Assembly (NCBI RefSeq): GCF_011170125.1
Contig: NZ_BLLN01000002.1
Span: forward strand, 1 to 64,000
Reading direction: 5' to 3'
Length of the DNA stretch: 64,000 nt
From: Streptomyces diastaticus subsp. diastaticus
GTDB lineage: Bacteria > Actinomycetota > Actinomycetes > Streptomycetales > Streptomycetaceae
The position numbers and the translations under genes were made by a program. Each line of letters starts with the position of its first letter. Position 1 is the stretch's first letter. Below are positions 1 to 7,425 of the stretch, piece after piece. Under the pieces are notes generated by a model, which was not told the origin of the DNA, made no database searches, and was given only the letters and a program-made list of their open reading frames with translations.

Positions 1-258
1 GTCGCCGTACCGGAGCACTCCCGGATGCACGGTGTGGAGGTGAGCGAGCTGCGGCTGCCCACCGGCGCCGCCGTCACCCTCGTCGTCCGGGACGGCCGCA
101 GCTTCGTCCCCACCCCCTCCACGCTGCTCCAGCGCGGCGACGAACTGCTGGTCGTCGCCACCGACCCGGTGCGCGACTCGGCGGAGGAACGGCTGCGGGC
201 GGTGGGGCGCGGCGGCAAGCTCGCCGGCTGGCTGGGGACGTCCGGCAAGGAGGAATGA
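1..258 (+). CDS. C-terminal end of a cation/proton antiporter (TrkA-C/RCK domain)
   Basis: The reading frame is open from the first base and stops at 256-258, so this is the last 85 codons of a gene that starts outside the window. The visible part alternates short beta strands and helices and contains a stretch like RGDELLVVATDP, which resembles the TrkA-C (RCK-C) domain that follows the membrane part of NhaP2/CvrA-type potassium/proton antiporters. The Gly/Lys-rich tail is short and cytoplasmic-looking. The membrane domain is not in the window, so family and substrate are inferred from this domain alone; a free-standing RCK protein is the alternative. Confidence 0.5.
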   Translation, partial: VAVPEHSRMHGVEVSELRLPTGAAVTLVVRDGRSFVPTPSTLLQRGDELLVVATDPVRDSAEERLRAVGRGGKLAGWLGTSGKEE

Positions 259-519
259 GGCCGGGGCCCGGCCTGCGGCAAGGGCGGGCCCGGGGTGCGT
301 ACCGGCGGCTTGTGGGCAGGTCTGCCCCGCGAGCGGCTGTACGATGAACGGACCCTGAACCGACCAACTCTGCCTGACGCGGAGCTGGCGCGACCGTATG
401 GCGGCCGTGGAGTCCTCCCCACCCGGGCGGCCCGGCATCTACCGCAGTTCCGCGCGTTAGTGGACAGCTCTCGGCGCCCGCCATCGGGCACGCCCTCAGG
501 CGGCAGAAAGGGACGGGCC

Positions 520-1842
520 GTGGAATCCACGGTCACTGTCGACCCCTCCGGCCATCGCCCCGACAAGCGCCCCGGATACGGACAGCTGCTGCGCACGCCC
601 GGAGCCTGGACGTTCCTGCTGCCGGGCTTCGCGGCCCGGCTGCCGTTCGCGATGCTGACGATCTCCTTGGTGCTGCTGGTGCAGCACACCACCGGCTCCT
701 ACGGCGTGGCCGGCGCGGTCGCCGCCGTCGCCGGTGTCGCCATGGCGCTGCTCGCCCCGCAGGCGGGCAAGCTCGCCGACCGCTTCGGGCAGCGCGCCGT
801 GCTCGTCCCCGGTGTGCTCCTGCACTCGGCGGCGGTCGCGCTGCTGACCGTGCTGGCTCTGACGGATGCCCCCCTGTGGACGCTTTTCGCGGCGGCGGTG
901 CCGACCGGCGCCTCGGTGCCGCAGATCGGGCCGATGGTCCGCGCGCGGTGGGCGGCCCGGCTCGGCGACACCCCGCTCGCGGGCACGGCGGCCGCCTTCG
1001 AGTCGGTCACCGACGAGTTGACCTTCGTCCTCGGCCCGGTGATCGCCACGGCGCTGTGCACCGGCGTGCACCCGGCGGCCGGGCTGGCCGCCGAGGGCGC
1101 CCTCTCGCTGGTCGGCGGCCTCCTCTTCGCGGCCCAGCGCGCCACCCAGCCCGAGGTCACCCCCCGCACGGCCGCCGGCCGCGACGCCGGGACCTCCCGC
1201 TCGGCCCTCTCCCTCGCCGGCGTCCGCGTCCTCGCCATCGCCTTCCTCGGTATCGGCACGGTCTTCGGCGGCCTCCAGGTCTCCCTGACCGCCTTCGCCG
1301 AGGAGGCCGGCCACCCGGGCGTGAACGGCCTGCTCTACGGCATCTTCGCGGCGGGCAACACCCTCGCCGGCATCGTCTACGGCGTGGTCGCCTGGTCGGC
1401 TCCGCCGCAGCGCCGCCTCCTCGTCGGCTACGCCGCTCTCGCCGTCACCGCCTCCACGCTGTGGGCGATGCCCTCGCTGGCGCCGCTGGCCGTGGCGGGG
1501 CTGCTGACCGGCCTGTGCGTGGCGCCGTCCCTGATCACCGGTTACACGCTGATCGACAGCCTGGTCCCGCCGGGCTCGCGTACGGAGGCGTTCACCTGGC
1601 TGACCGGCGCGGTCGCTCTCGGCCAGGCCGGGGCGGTCACCGCCTCGGGGGCGCTGGCCGACGCCTTCGGAGCACGGGCCGGGTTCGCGGTGCCGCTGGG
1701 CGGGACGGTGCTGGCCCTGCTCGTACTGGTGGGCCTGCGTTCCCGGCTGGTGCCCCGGACCGGCGGCGCGGGCCGCGGGCCGGTGGCGTCCGGGGGAACG
1801 GGGCGTGGTATCGGTCACCGAACCCCGGCGGCAGTGGACTGA
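520..1842 (+). CDS. Major facilitator superfamily transporter
   Basis: A 440-residue polytopic membrane protein with about twelve hydrophobic segments, consistent with the MFS fold. The first half has the loop between helices 2 and 3 (GKLADRFGQR), matching the MFS signature GxLADRxGxR. I placed the start at the GTG at 520 because AAAGGGA precedes it and the protein then begins a short distance before the first membrane helix; the open frame extends back to 295 but that part looks non-coding. The family resembles drug or small-molecule exporters of actinomycetes, but no residue here fixes a substrate. The next gene follows 67 bases later under its own promoter. Confidence 0.8.
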   Translation: MESTVTVDPSGHRPDKRPGYGQLLRTPGAWTFLLPGFAARLPFAMLTISLVLLVQHTTGSYGVAGAVAAVAGVAMALLAPQAGKLADRFGQRAVLVPGVLLHSAAVALLTVLALTDAPLWTLFAAAVPTGASVPQIGPMVRARWAARLGDTPLAGTAAAFESVTDELTFVLGPVIATALCTGVHPAAGLAAEGALSLVGGLLFAAQRATQPEVTPRTAAGRDAGTSRSALSLAGVRVLAIAFLGIGTVFGGLQVSLTAFAEEAGHPGVNGLLYGIFAAGNTLAGIVYGVVAWSAPPQRRLLVGYAALAVTASTLWAMPSLAPLAVAGLLTGLCVAPSLITGYTLIDSLVPPGSRTEAFTWLTGAVALGQAGAVTASGALADAFGARAGFAVPLGGTVLALLVLVGLRSRLVPRTGGAGRGPVASGGTGRGIGHRTPAAVD

Positions 1843-1848
1843 GGACGC

Positions 1849-1874
1849 GGAATGCGTCACTATGGATCGTCGTT
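1849..1874 (+). promoter_or_regulatory. Probable SigR-type promoter for the FmdB gene
   Basis: GGAAT at 1849-1853 is followed after exactly 18 bases by GTT at 1872-1874. This matches the core of the Streptomyces SigR (thiol-oxidative stress sigma factor) consensus GGAAT-N18/19-GTT. Transcription would begin near 1880, about 30 bases upstream of the GTG start at 1910. The -10 element overlaps the left arm of a CIRCE operator. Confidence 0.6.
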
Positions 1875-1899
1875 AGCACTCAATGAGTGAGAGTGCCAG
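1873..1899 (+). promoter_or_regulatory. CIRCE element (HrcA operator)
   Basis: TTAGCACTC (1873-1881), a 9-base spacer, then GAGTGCCAG (1891-1899). The CIRCE consensus is TTAGCACTC-N9-GAGTGCTAA, so the left arm matches 9/9, the right arm 7/9, and the spacer length is exact. It covers the predicted start of transcription and its right edge touches the ribosome binding site AGGAGG (1898-1903), as expected for a repressor operator. Confidence 0.7.
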
Positions 1900-1909
1900 G
1901 AGGAAGCAA

Positions 1910-2287
1910 GTGCCGACGTATCAGTACCAGTGCACCGAGTGCGGCGAGGGCCTCGAGGCGGTGCAGAAGTTCACGGACGACGCGCTGACCGTGTGCCCCA
2001 GCTGCGAGGGCCGCCTGAAGAAGGTGTTCTCGGCCGTCGGTATCGTCTTCAAGGGTTCCGGCTTCTACCGCAACGACAGCCGGGGCTCCTCGTCGAGCGG
2101 CGCCCCCGGCTCGTCGTCGAAGCCCGCGGAGAAGTCCGAGAAGCCGGAGAAGGCCACCTCCGGGTCGTCTTCCTCGTCCTCCTCGGAGAAGGCCGGGTCC
2201 TCCTCCGGCTCGTCGTCGTCCTCGTCCGGGTCGGGGTCCTCCGGCTCTGGCTCTGGCTCCAGCTCCACCAGCACGGCCACCGCCTGA
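1910..2287 (+). CDS. FmdB-family zinc-ribbon protein with serine-rich tail
   Basis: A 125-residue protein. The first 40 residues form an FmdB/CxxC zinc ribbon: VPTYQYQCTECG at the start, with cysteines 8, 11, 29 and 32 placed to bind one zinc. The remaining two thirds is a low-complexity Ser/Gly/Glu/Lys tail, probably disordered. Start chosen at GTG 1910, which has a perfect AGGAGG six bases upstream; FmdB proteins almost always begin (M)PxYxYxC. The family is widespread in bacteria, its molecular role is unsettled, and it is often called a regulatory protein. The SigR-type promoter plus CIRCE upstream suggest induction by thiol-oxidative and heat stress, pointing to a role in protein quality control. 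Confidence 0.85.
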   Translation: MPTYQYQCTECGEGLEAVQKFTDDALTVCPSCEGRLKKVFSAVGIVFKGSGFYRNDSRGSSSSGAPGSSSKPAEKSEKPEKATSGSSSSSSSEKAGSSSGSSSSSSGSGSSGSGSGSSSTSTATA

Positions 2288-2426
2288 GCCCAGCGGGCCC
2301 GGCACCGCCTGATTCCTTCCACGGCCCCGTCCTCCCGGCTTCCGCCGGGGGCGGGGTCGTCGGCGTGGGCGGGCGGCCTCCGGCCCGAAGCGAGCGGCCG
2401 GCCGGGCGGCCGCTACCGTACGGCCC

Positions 2427-3317
2427 ATGGTGAACACGGCGCAGGCGACGGCGGACGGCGACACGGCGTACCGGGCGGAGATCGGGGTCATCGGCGGGTC
2501 GGGGTTCTACTCCTTCCTCGACGAGGTGACCGAGGTCCAGGTCGACACCCCCTACGGAGCCCCCAGCGACTCCCTCTTCCTCGGCGAGGTCGCCGGGCGG
2601 CGGGTCGCCTTCCTCCCCCGGCACGGCCGGGCCCACCACCTGCCGCCGCACCGCATCAACTACCGCGCCAACCTGTGGGCACTGCGCTCGGTGGGCGTAC
2701 GCCAGGTCCTCGGGCCGTGCGCGGTCGGCGGACTCCGCCCGGAGTACGGGCCCGGCACGCTGCTGATCCCCGACCAGTTCGTGGACCGCACCAAGAGCCG
2801 CGTCCAGTCGTACTACGACGGTCTGCCCGTCGAGGACCCCCGGGCGCCCGGCGGGGAGCGCGTACCCGAGGTGGTCCACGTGTCGCTGGCCGACCCCTAC
2901 TGCCCGGCCGGACGCAAGGCCGCGCTGCGGGCGGCCCAGGGGCGCCGCTGGGAGGCCGTCGACGGGGGGACCCTCGTCGTCGTGGAGGGGCCGCGCTTCT
3001 CGACCCGCGCGGAATCGCTCTGGCACCAGGCGCAGGGCTGGTCGGTGGTGGGGATGACCGGCCACCCGGAAGCCGCCCTCGCTCGCGAACTGGAGCTCTG
3101 CTACACCTCCCTCACCCTCGTCACCGACCTCGACGCGGGTGCCGAGACCGGCGAGGGCGTCTCCCACGACGAGGTCCTCGGCGTCTTCGCGGCCAACATC
3201 GAACGCCTGCGCGCGGTCCTCTTCGACACGGTCGCGGCGCTCCCGGCGGGGCCGGAGCGCGCGTGCCTGTGCGCGCGTGCGCTCGGGGGGCGGGAGACGG
3301 GGATCGGCCTGCCGTAG
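2427..3317 (+). CDS. mtnP: S-methyl-5'-thioadenosine phosphorylase (PNP/MTAP family)
   Basis: A 296-residue nucleoside phosphorylase. It has the phosphate-binding start GVIGGSGFY near residues 20-28, the loop PRHGRAHHLPPHRINYRAN that holds the second phosphate contact, EGPRFSTRAES, and VGMTGHPEAALARE of the purine-binding pocket. MTAP cleaves methylthioadenosine, the by-product of polyamine synthesis and SAM radical reactions, to adenine and methylthioribose-1-phosphate in methionine salvage. The ATG at 2427 lies about 140 bases after the FmdB gene. Some actinobacterial members prefer other purine nucleosides, so exact substrate is inferred from the family. The Cys-rich C-terminal end (ERACLCARALG) is a small lineage-specific extension. 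Confidence 0.85.
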   Translation: MVNTAQATADGDTAYRAEIGVIGGSGFYSFLDEVTEVQVDTPYGAPSDSLFLGEVAGRRVAFLPRHGRAHHLPPHRINYRANLWALRSVGVRQVLGPCAVGGLRPEYGPGTLLIPDQFVDRTKSRVQSYYDGLPVEDPRAPGGERVPEVVHVSLADPYCPAGRKAALRAAQGRRWEAVDGGTLVVVEGPRFSTRAESLWHQAQGWSVVGMTGHPEAALARELELCYTSLTLVTDLDAGAETGEGVSHDEVLGVFAANIERLRAVLFDTVAALPAGPERACLCARALGGRETGIGLP

Positions 3318-3662
3318 AAGCGAGGCGGCCCCGGGGCCGGCAGGGACCTGCCTCCAGGCCGCCCGGAGGGGCGCCTCCCGCCGCCGTCGGGACCGGCGGT
3401 CGGATCGGCGGCGTGGGTCGGCGCAGGTGTCGGTGCTGCTACCGGCGCCGGTGTCCGCCCGGTCGAAGGTAGAGGCTCAACTCGGTTCGAGGTAAAGGGT
3501 GTACGGCTCGGCCAGACCGGGGAGGGGGCCGAGTGGGGGCGCATGGCGGAACTCCCCGTTCGAGTCGCCGAGTTGTCCACAACGCCGCCCCCGTCCCCAC
3601 CCCTCAGCGGTCCGCTCGGCCGGGCCGCATCGTGAGCAGGCCAGTTCCTCTCACGACAGGCG
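3318..3662 (+). other. 345-base stretch without a recognised gene
   Basis: GC-rich, with short inverted repeats just after the mtnP stop and a single 12-base palindrome GTTGTCCACAAC (3572-3583). No open frame here has codon bias or similarity that I recognise. It probably holds the end of the mtnP transcript and the promoter of the next gene. Confidence 0.3.
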
Positions 3663-4712
3663 GTGCCCTCCGTGCTCTCCTACGCCCCCGACAGCTTCCC
3701 CGCGCCTGCCTCGCCCCGCGCTGAGACTGACGCTTTCGCCTCGGCCGGTCCCGCCGCCTCGGCCGGTCCCGCCACCTCGGCCGACCCCTGCTTCCCCACC
3801 GGTTCCGCAGTTCCCGCCGGCCTTGCCGCTCCCGCCGGCCTTCTCGCTCCTGCCGACGAAGCCCGCCTCTCCCCGGCGCCCGGCCCAACCCCGCTCCCTA
3901 CGCCGGCCCCGCTGCCCCTTCCGCGCGCCGCCAGTTCCTCGGCGTCCGCCCTTCTCAGGCCGCCTCTTGCGCCGCCTGGGGCCGGGGGAGTCGGCTCCCC
4001 CTCCCCAGTGGAACCCGCCGTGCCTGGGTACGGAGTGCCGCCGCCGGGCCGGGTGGTCGCCTTCTCGCCGGTACGCGTCCGGGGCGGGCCCCGCTCCGGT
4101 CGGGCGGGCCGGTGGCGCGGGCGGGTGCTGGTGGCGGGGTTGCTCGTGGGGGCCTTGTGGTGGGCGATGCCCGGGTTTCTGGAGCCGCAGCGGCTCCCTG
4201 AGGCCGAGGGAGCGGGGAGCGCCGCCGCCCGGGCGTCGGCGAGCGCTGCCGGTCCCGGTTCCGGTCCTCGTGACAGTTCCGGTGCCGCTTCCGACGCCGG
4301 GAGCGGTTCGGCTGCGGGCACCGCTTCCGGCGGCCGTTTCGTCGCGGCACCCGTGCGGCTGGCCGACGGCGGTACGGCGGGACTCCTGCGAGCAGGCGAC
4401 CGGGTGGACGTGCTGGCGGCCATGCCCGCCGCTGCCGGCGGCGGACCCGGAAACAGGGCCCGTCGAATCGCCACCTGCGCGGAGGTCCTGCGAGTGCCGG
4501 GAGGCCCCGCGCCCAAGGAGCCCCGGAAGGAGGAGGACGCCACGGCAGCGCCTTGGCCCGGCTTCGGCACCACCGGCGGCGACTCCGAAGGGGCGCTGAT
4601 CCTCCTGCGGGTGCGCCGCGCGACGGCGGAGGCGTTGGCCGGTGCGACGGCGGGACCTACGGCACCCGCCGGAACCGCAGAGAGCGGCCGACTGGTGGTG
4701 GCGGTGTGCTGA
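3663..4712 (+). CDS. Membrane-anchored SAF/CpaB-like (RcpC) protein
   Basis: About 350 residues. The first ~130 residues are Ala/Pro-rich and low complexity. A single transmembrane helix follows (RVLVAGLLVGALWWAMPGF), then a periplasmic-type part in which VAAPVRLADGGTAGLLRAGD and VDVLAAMP resemble the SAF/RcpC domain of CpaB-type pilus assembly proteins; it ends RLVVAVC. CpaB/RcpC proteins act at the secretion end of Flp/Tad pili, but no tad genes are nearby, so the role here is unknown. GTG 3663 is used as the start, but GTG 3672 is equally possible because neither has a strong ribosome binding site. In this window it lies directly upstream of mscL. Confidence 0.65.
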   Translation: MPSVLSYAPDSFPAPASPRAETDAFASAGPAASAGPATSADPCFPTGSAVPAGLAAPAGLLAPADEARLSPAPGPTPLPTPAPLPLPRAASSSASALLRPPLAPPGAGGVGSPSPVEPAVPGYGVPPPGRVVAFSPVRVRGGPRSGRAGRWRGRVLVAGLLVGALWWAMPGFLEPQRLPEAEGAGSAAARASASAAGPGSGPRDSSGAASDAGSGSAAGTASGGRFVAAPVRLADGGTAGLLRAGDRVDVLAAMPAAAGGGPGNRARRIATCAEVLRVPGGPAPKEPRKEEDATAAPWPGFGTTGGDSEGALILLRVRRATAEALAGATAGPTAPAGTAESGRLVVAVC

Positions 4713-4856
4713 ACCTGCTGCGAATGTTTCACGCCCTGCTCACCGCCCGCCCGTCAAGTCCCTCGATCGTGGGACGCGATTGGACAGGTCGGCCCAACGC
4801 TGGCGTAGGTTGCGGAGCTGATTCCTCCAGAACCGTCAGTGAAGAAGGGCCCCGTG

Positions 4857-5390
4857 GTGAGCGAGAAGAAGGAACCGAGCCTCCTGGACGGCTTCAAGGC
4901 GTTCCTGATGCGCGGAAACGTGATCGACCTGGCGGTCGCGGTGGTCATCGGTGCCGCGTTCACCAAGATCGTGAACTCCGTGGTCGAGGGCATCATCAAC
5001 CCCCTGGTGGGCGCGATCGGCACCCAGGACCTGAACCGCTACAGCTCCTGTCTCGACGGCCCGTGCAGCTACAACCAGGAGACCGGCGAGGTCGTCAAGG
5101 GCATCCCGATCATGTGGGGCAACGTCCTCAGCGCCACCCTGAGCTTCCTCATCACGGCAGCCGTCGTCTACTTCCTCATGGTCCTGCCGATGGCGAAGTA
5201 CCTGGCCCGTCAGGCCGCCCGCAAGGCGGAGAAGGAGGGCGTCGCCGAGACCCTGGAGGTCAGCGAGCTGGAGGTGCTGAAGGAGATCCGGGACGAGCTG
5301 GTCGCCCAGCGCTCCGGGACCGGGAACACCGGTCCGGCTCCCCGCGAGGACGGGCCCGGCACCACCGGACCGCAGCCTCCGCAGGGCTGA
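4857..5390 (+). CDS. mscL: Large-conductance mechanosensitive channel MscL
   Basis: A 177-residue membrane protein with the MscL signature at its start: [20 protein letters not shown] leads into the first helix ([19 protein letters not shown]), followed by the extracellular loop and the second helix ([15 protein letters not shown]). MscL forms a pentameric pore in the cytoplasmic membrane that opens on osmotic downshock to release solutes. It is longer than the usual 130-150 residues because of a charged C-terminal helix bundle and a Gly/Pro-rich tail, and because the periplasmic loop has an insertion with two cysteines ([10 protein letters not shown]) that could form a disulfide. GAAGAAGG lies 5-8 bases before two adjacent GTG codons; I used the second, at 4857. 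Confidence 0.93.
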   Translation: MSEKKEPSLLDGFKAFLMRGNVIDLAVAVVIGAAFTKIVNSVVEGIINPLVGAIGTQDLNRYSSCLDGPCSYNQETGEVVKGIPIMWGNVLSATLSFLITAAVVYFLMVLPMAKYLARQAARKAEKEGVAETLEVSELEVLKEIRDELVAQRSGTGNTGPAPREDGPGTTGPQPPQG

Positions 5391-5523
5391 TCCGGACCGT
5401 CACCTCCGCGCGGGAGGCGGCCGACGAGCAGGGAAAGCCCGCGGTGGGCGCGGCGGCCCGGCGCCGGCGGGGCGGGGGCGGGCACGGCCTCCCGGCTCGG
5501 ACGCGGTGCGGGGGCCTCCCGGC

Positions 5524-5703
5524 TCAGATGTGGTGCGGGGGCTTCTCGTCGAGGAAACGTGCGAGGTCCGCCGCGGACCCGCTGCCGGCGACCTGCTCAC
5601 CCCAGCCTCGGTCGGTGTCGTCCGAGGACGGTCGGCTCAGCGGGTCGTCGAAGTCCAGGGCGTCCTTCGGGTCACGCGGCTCGGGGCGGTGGGCGCTGCT
5701 CAT
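5524..5703 (-). CDS. Small conserved actinomycete protein (59 aa)
   Basis: A 59-residue acidic soluble protein reading from ATG at 5703 to the stop at 5524. The body, with PLSRPSSDDTDRGWGEQ and the C-terminus DLARFLDEKPPHHI, is strongly reminiscent of a small protein seen in many Streptomyces genomes, always ending in PPHHI. GGAG precedes the ATG. The open frame extends further upstream but that part looks non-coding. It has no membrane segment, no cysteines and no known function. It is separated from the converging mscL by 130 bases. Confidence 0.6.
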   Translation of the reverse strand: MSSAHRPEPRDPKDALDFDDPLSRPSSDDTDRGWGEQVAGSGSAADLARFLDEKPPHHI

Positions 5704-5973
5704 GGCTCCAGCGTACGTCTGCCGGGCCCGCCCGTGCGGGGCTGCCGCGAGTGCGGTCCGCCACCCCTGCGGCGGAGCCTCCGGCTGCCGCTGCTCCCCC
5801 GCGTCCCGGCGGCCGGCCGACGGTGGCCGCACCGGACCCACGGCCCGCGCCGGAGTGGGCACCTGGCCGGGCCTCGTCCACAGGACGCCGGATACCGGTC
5901 CTGCGGACCGGTGGCCCGGGGCAGCGGTGTGGCGCCAGGGCTCCGCCTCCCCGGTGGGGCGCCAGACGTGCGG

Positions 5974-6801
5974 TCAGGCGGTGTTCAGCCCCTCGGCGGC
6001 GAAGATCGCCCGGGCGGTGCCGAGCTGCTCCTCGGTGGGGACGCGGACGTGGCGCGCCGGAGTGCCGCGGCCGGTCGGCCGCGTCCCCCTCTCACCGGGC
6101 CGGCCGCAGGGCAGAACGTCCACGCCGGTGACGTTGCCGAGGGAGGCGGCGAAGCGGGCTGCACCGGTGATGTTCTCCTCTGCGTCGGTCAGCCCGGGGA
6201 CGAGCACGAAGCGGACCCTGACCTCTCGGCCGAGGCCGGCGAGGCGGCGGGCGAAGGTGAGGGTCGGTCCCAGGTGACGCCCGGTCACCCGTCGGCAGAT
6301 CTCGGGGTGCGAGGACCTGATGTCGAGAAGGACCAGGTCGACGTCGCGCAGCAGGGCGTCACCCGCCCTCGCGCCGAGGAACCCGGAGGTGCCGAGCACG
6401 GTGTGGCAGCCGAGCTCGTGCTTGAAGCGGTGCAGGAGTTCCCCGGCGAAGACGGGCTGGAGCAGCGGTTCGCCGCCGCTGACCGTGAGGCCGCCGCCCG
6501 TCTCGATGAGCGGCCGGTGCCGCGCGGCCTCGGTGAGGACCTCGTCGGCGGAGGTACGGCGCCCGTTGCGCGTCCGCACCGTGTCCGGGTGGAGGCAGTA
6601 CACGCACTGGAGGGGGCACCCCGCGAGCAGCACGGTGAAACGGGTGCCGGGGCCGTCCTTGCCAAAGGACAGGTGCCACGAGTGGACGGAGCCGTTGACC
6701 GGCCGCCGCGTGGCGACGCCTGCCGGGGTGGCCGCACCGTTGCCCGGCGGGTACCCGGCGCCGGGTCGTGCGGGGGTGTCTCTGCCGAGCAGTGCGGTCA
6801 T
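5974..6801 (-). CDS. pflA: Radical SAM glycyl-radical-enzyme activase (pyruvate formate-lyase-activating type)
   Basis: A 275-residue radical SAM protein. Cysteines 62, 66 and 69 form the CxxxCxxC motif (GCPLQCVYC) that binds the 4Fe-4S cluster, and VSGGEP at 107-112 is the SAM-contact motif. The N-terminal GSVHSWHLSFGKDGPG is typical of PflA, which uses SAM to place a glycyl radical on pyruvate formate-lyase. The ATG at 6801 has an AGGAG seven bases upstream. No pyruvate formate-lyase or other glycyl radical enzyme is in the window, so the partner is unknown, which is odd in a normally aerobic organism. It could act on a different target. Confidence 0.82.
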   Translation of the reverse strand: MTALLGRDTPARPGAGYPPGNGAATPAGVATRRPVNGSVHSWHLSFGKDGPGTRFTVLLAGCPLQCVYCLHPDTVRTRNGRRTSADEVLTEAARHRPLIETGGGLTVSGGEPLLQPVFAGELLHRFKHELGCHTVLGTSGFLGARAGDALLRDVDLVLLDIRSSHPEICRRVTGRHLGPTLTFARRLAGLGREVRVRFVLVPGLTDAEENITGAARFAASLGNVTGVDVLPCGRPGERGTRPTGRGTPARHVRVPTEEQLGTARAIFAAEGLNTA

Positions 6802-7425
6802 GGCGGATCTCCTGCCAGGAGGTGGGAGCAGGCCGGGCCGGACGGCGGCGGTGCCTGGTCGGTGACGGGTGCGCGCGGGCGGCGGCCGGTTCGGCCGGGG
6901 CGGGATCCGGAGAGCCACCCGCCAGGGCGTCCGGCCGGCGTCCCTGGGCGTCGGCCGCGCGCCGGTCCGCGGGGCGCGGTCGCGGCGGGGCCTGAGCCGC
7001 GGGCGGCCTCGGCTCCGCGCCGGGCCCGTCGGCGGTGCCTCCACGGGCACCTGTCGCGGGCGCGGATTCCACCAGGGCCGGGATCATGGCGGGGCGGGCC
7101 CCCTCCGGGTCGCTGCGGGGTACCCGTTCATTTCACCGCCTCCCACGGGCGCGCGGTGTCGGCGAAGGTCCCCGTTTCGTCGCCGCAGGTCACTGTTCCC
7201 CTGCGGCAGTGCGGCGGAAATGGCACCGAGGAGGTATGCATACGGGCTTGACCTGCGGTTTCACGGGGGACCTTGGTCCCACGGGAGGGCCCGGTGGTCC
7301 CTTTGGCCGGGGCCGGGAAAGCCGCCATGGCCGACGAGGGCACCGCCGGGACGTCATTGAGGGAGCGGGGAACCGTGTGGGGAGGCGGGTGGTGCCCACC
7401 GGACCGGTCGGGTACGGATGAGGTC
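6802..7425. other. 624-base divergent intergenic region
   Basis: Lies between the leftward activase and the rightward P1 peptidase, so it should hold both promoters. Two perfect palindromes are visible: GTATGCATAC (7234-7243) and GGGACCTTGGTCCC (7267-7280). Either could be an operator. I see no convincing gene in this stretch. Confidence 0.3.

Noticed and set aside
496..1860. A 454-codon open frame opposite the MFS gene
   Set aside because: Arg/Gly/His-rich shadow of a real gene on the other strand; no ribosome binding site or family features.
3572..3583. A TTGTCCACA DnaA-box-like sequence inside the palindrome GTTGTCCACAAC
   Set aside because: A single copy with no cluster, no AT-rich region and no dnaA or dnaN nearby; an origin needs many boxes. 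It may only be an operator.
4780..4811. TTGGAC...TAGGTT as an mscL promoter
   Set aside because: The spacing is 20 bases, outside the usual 16-18, and both hexamers are weak.
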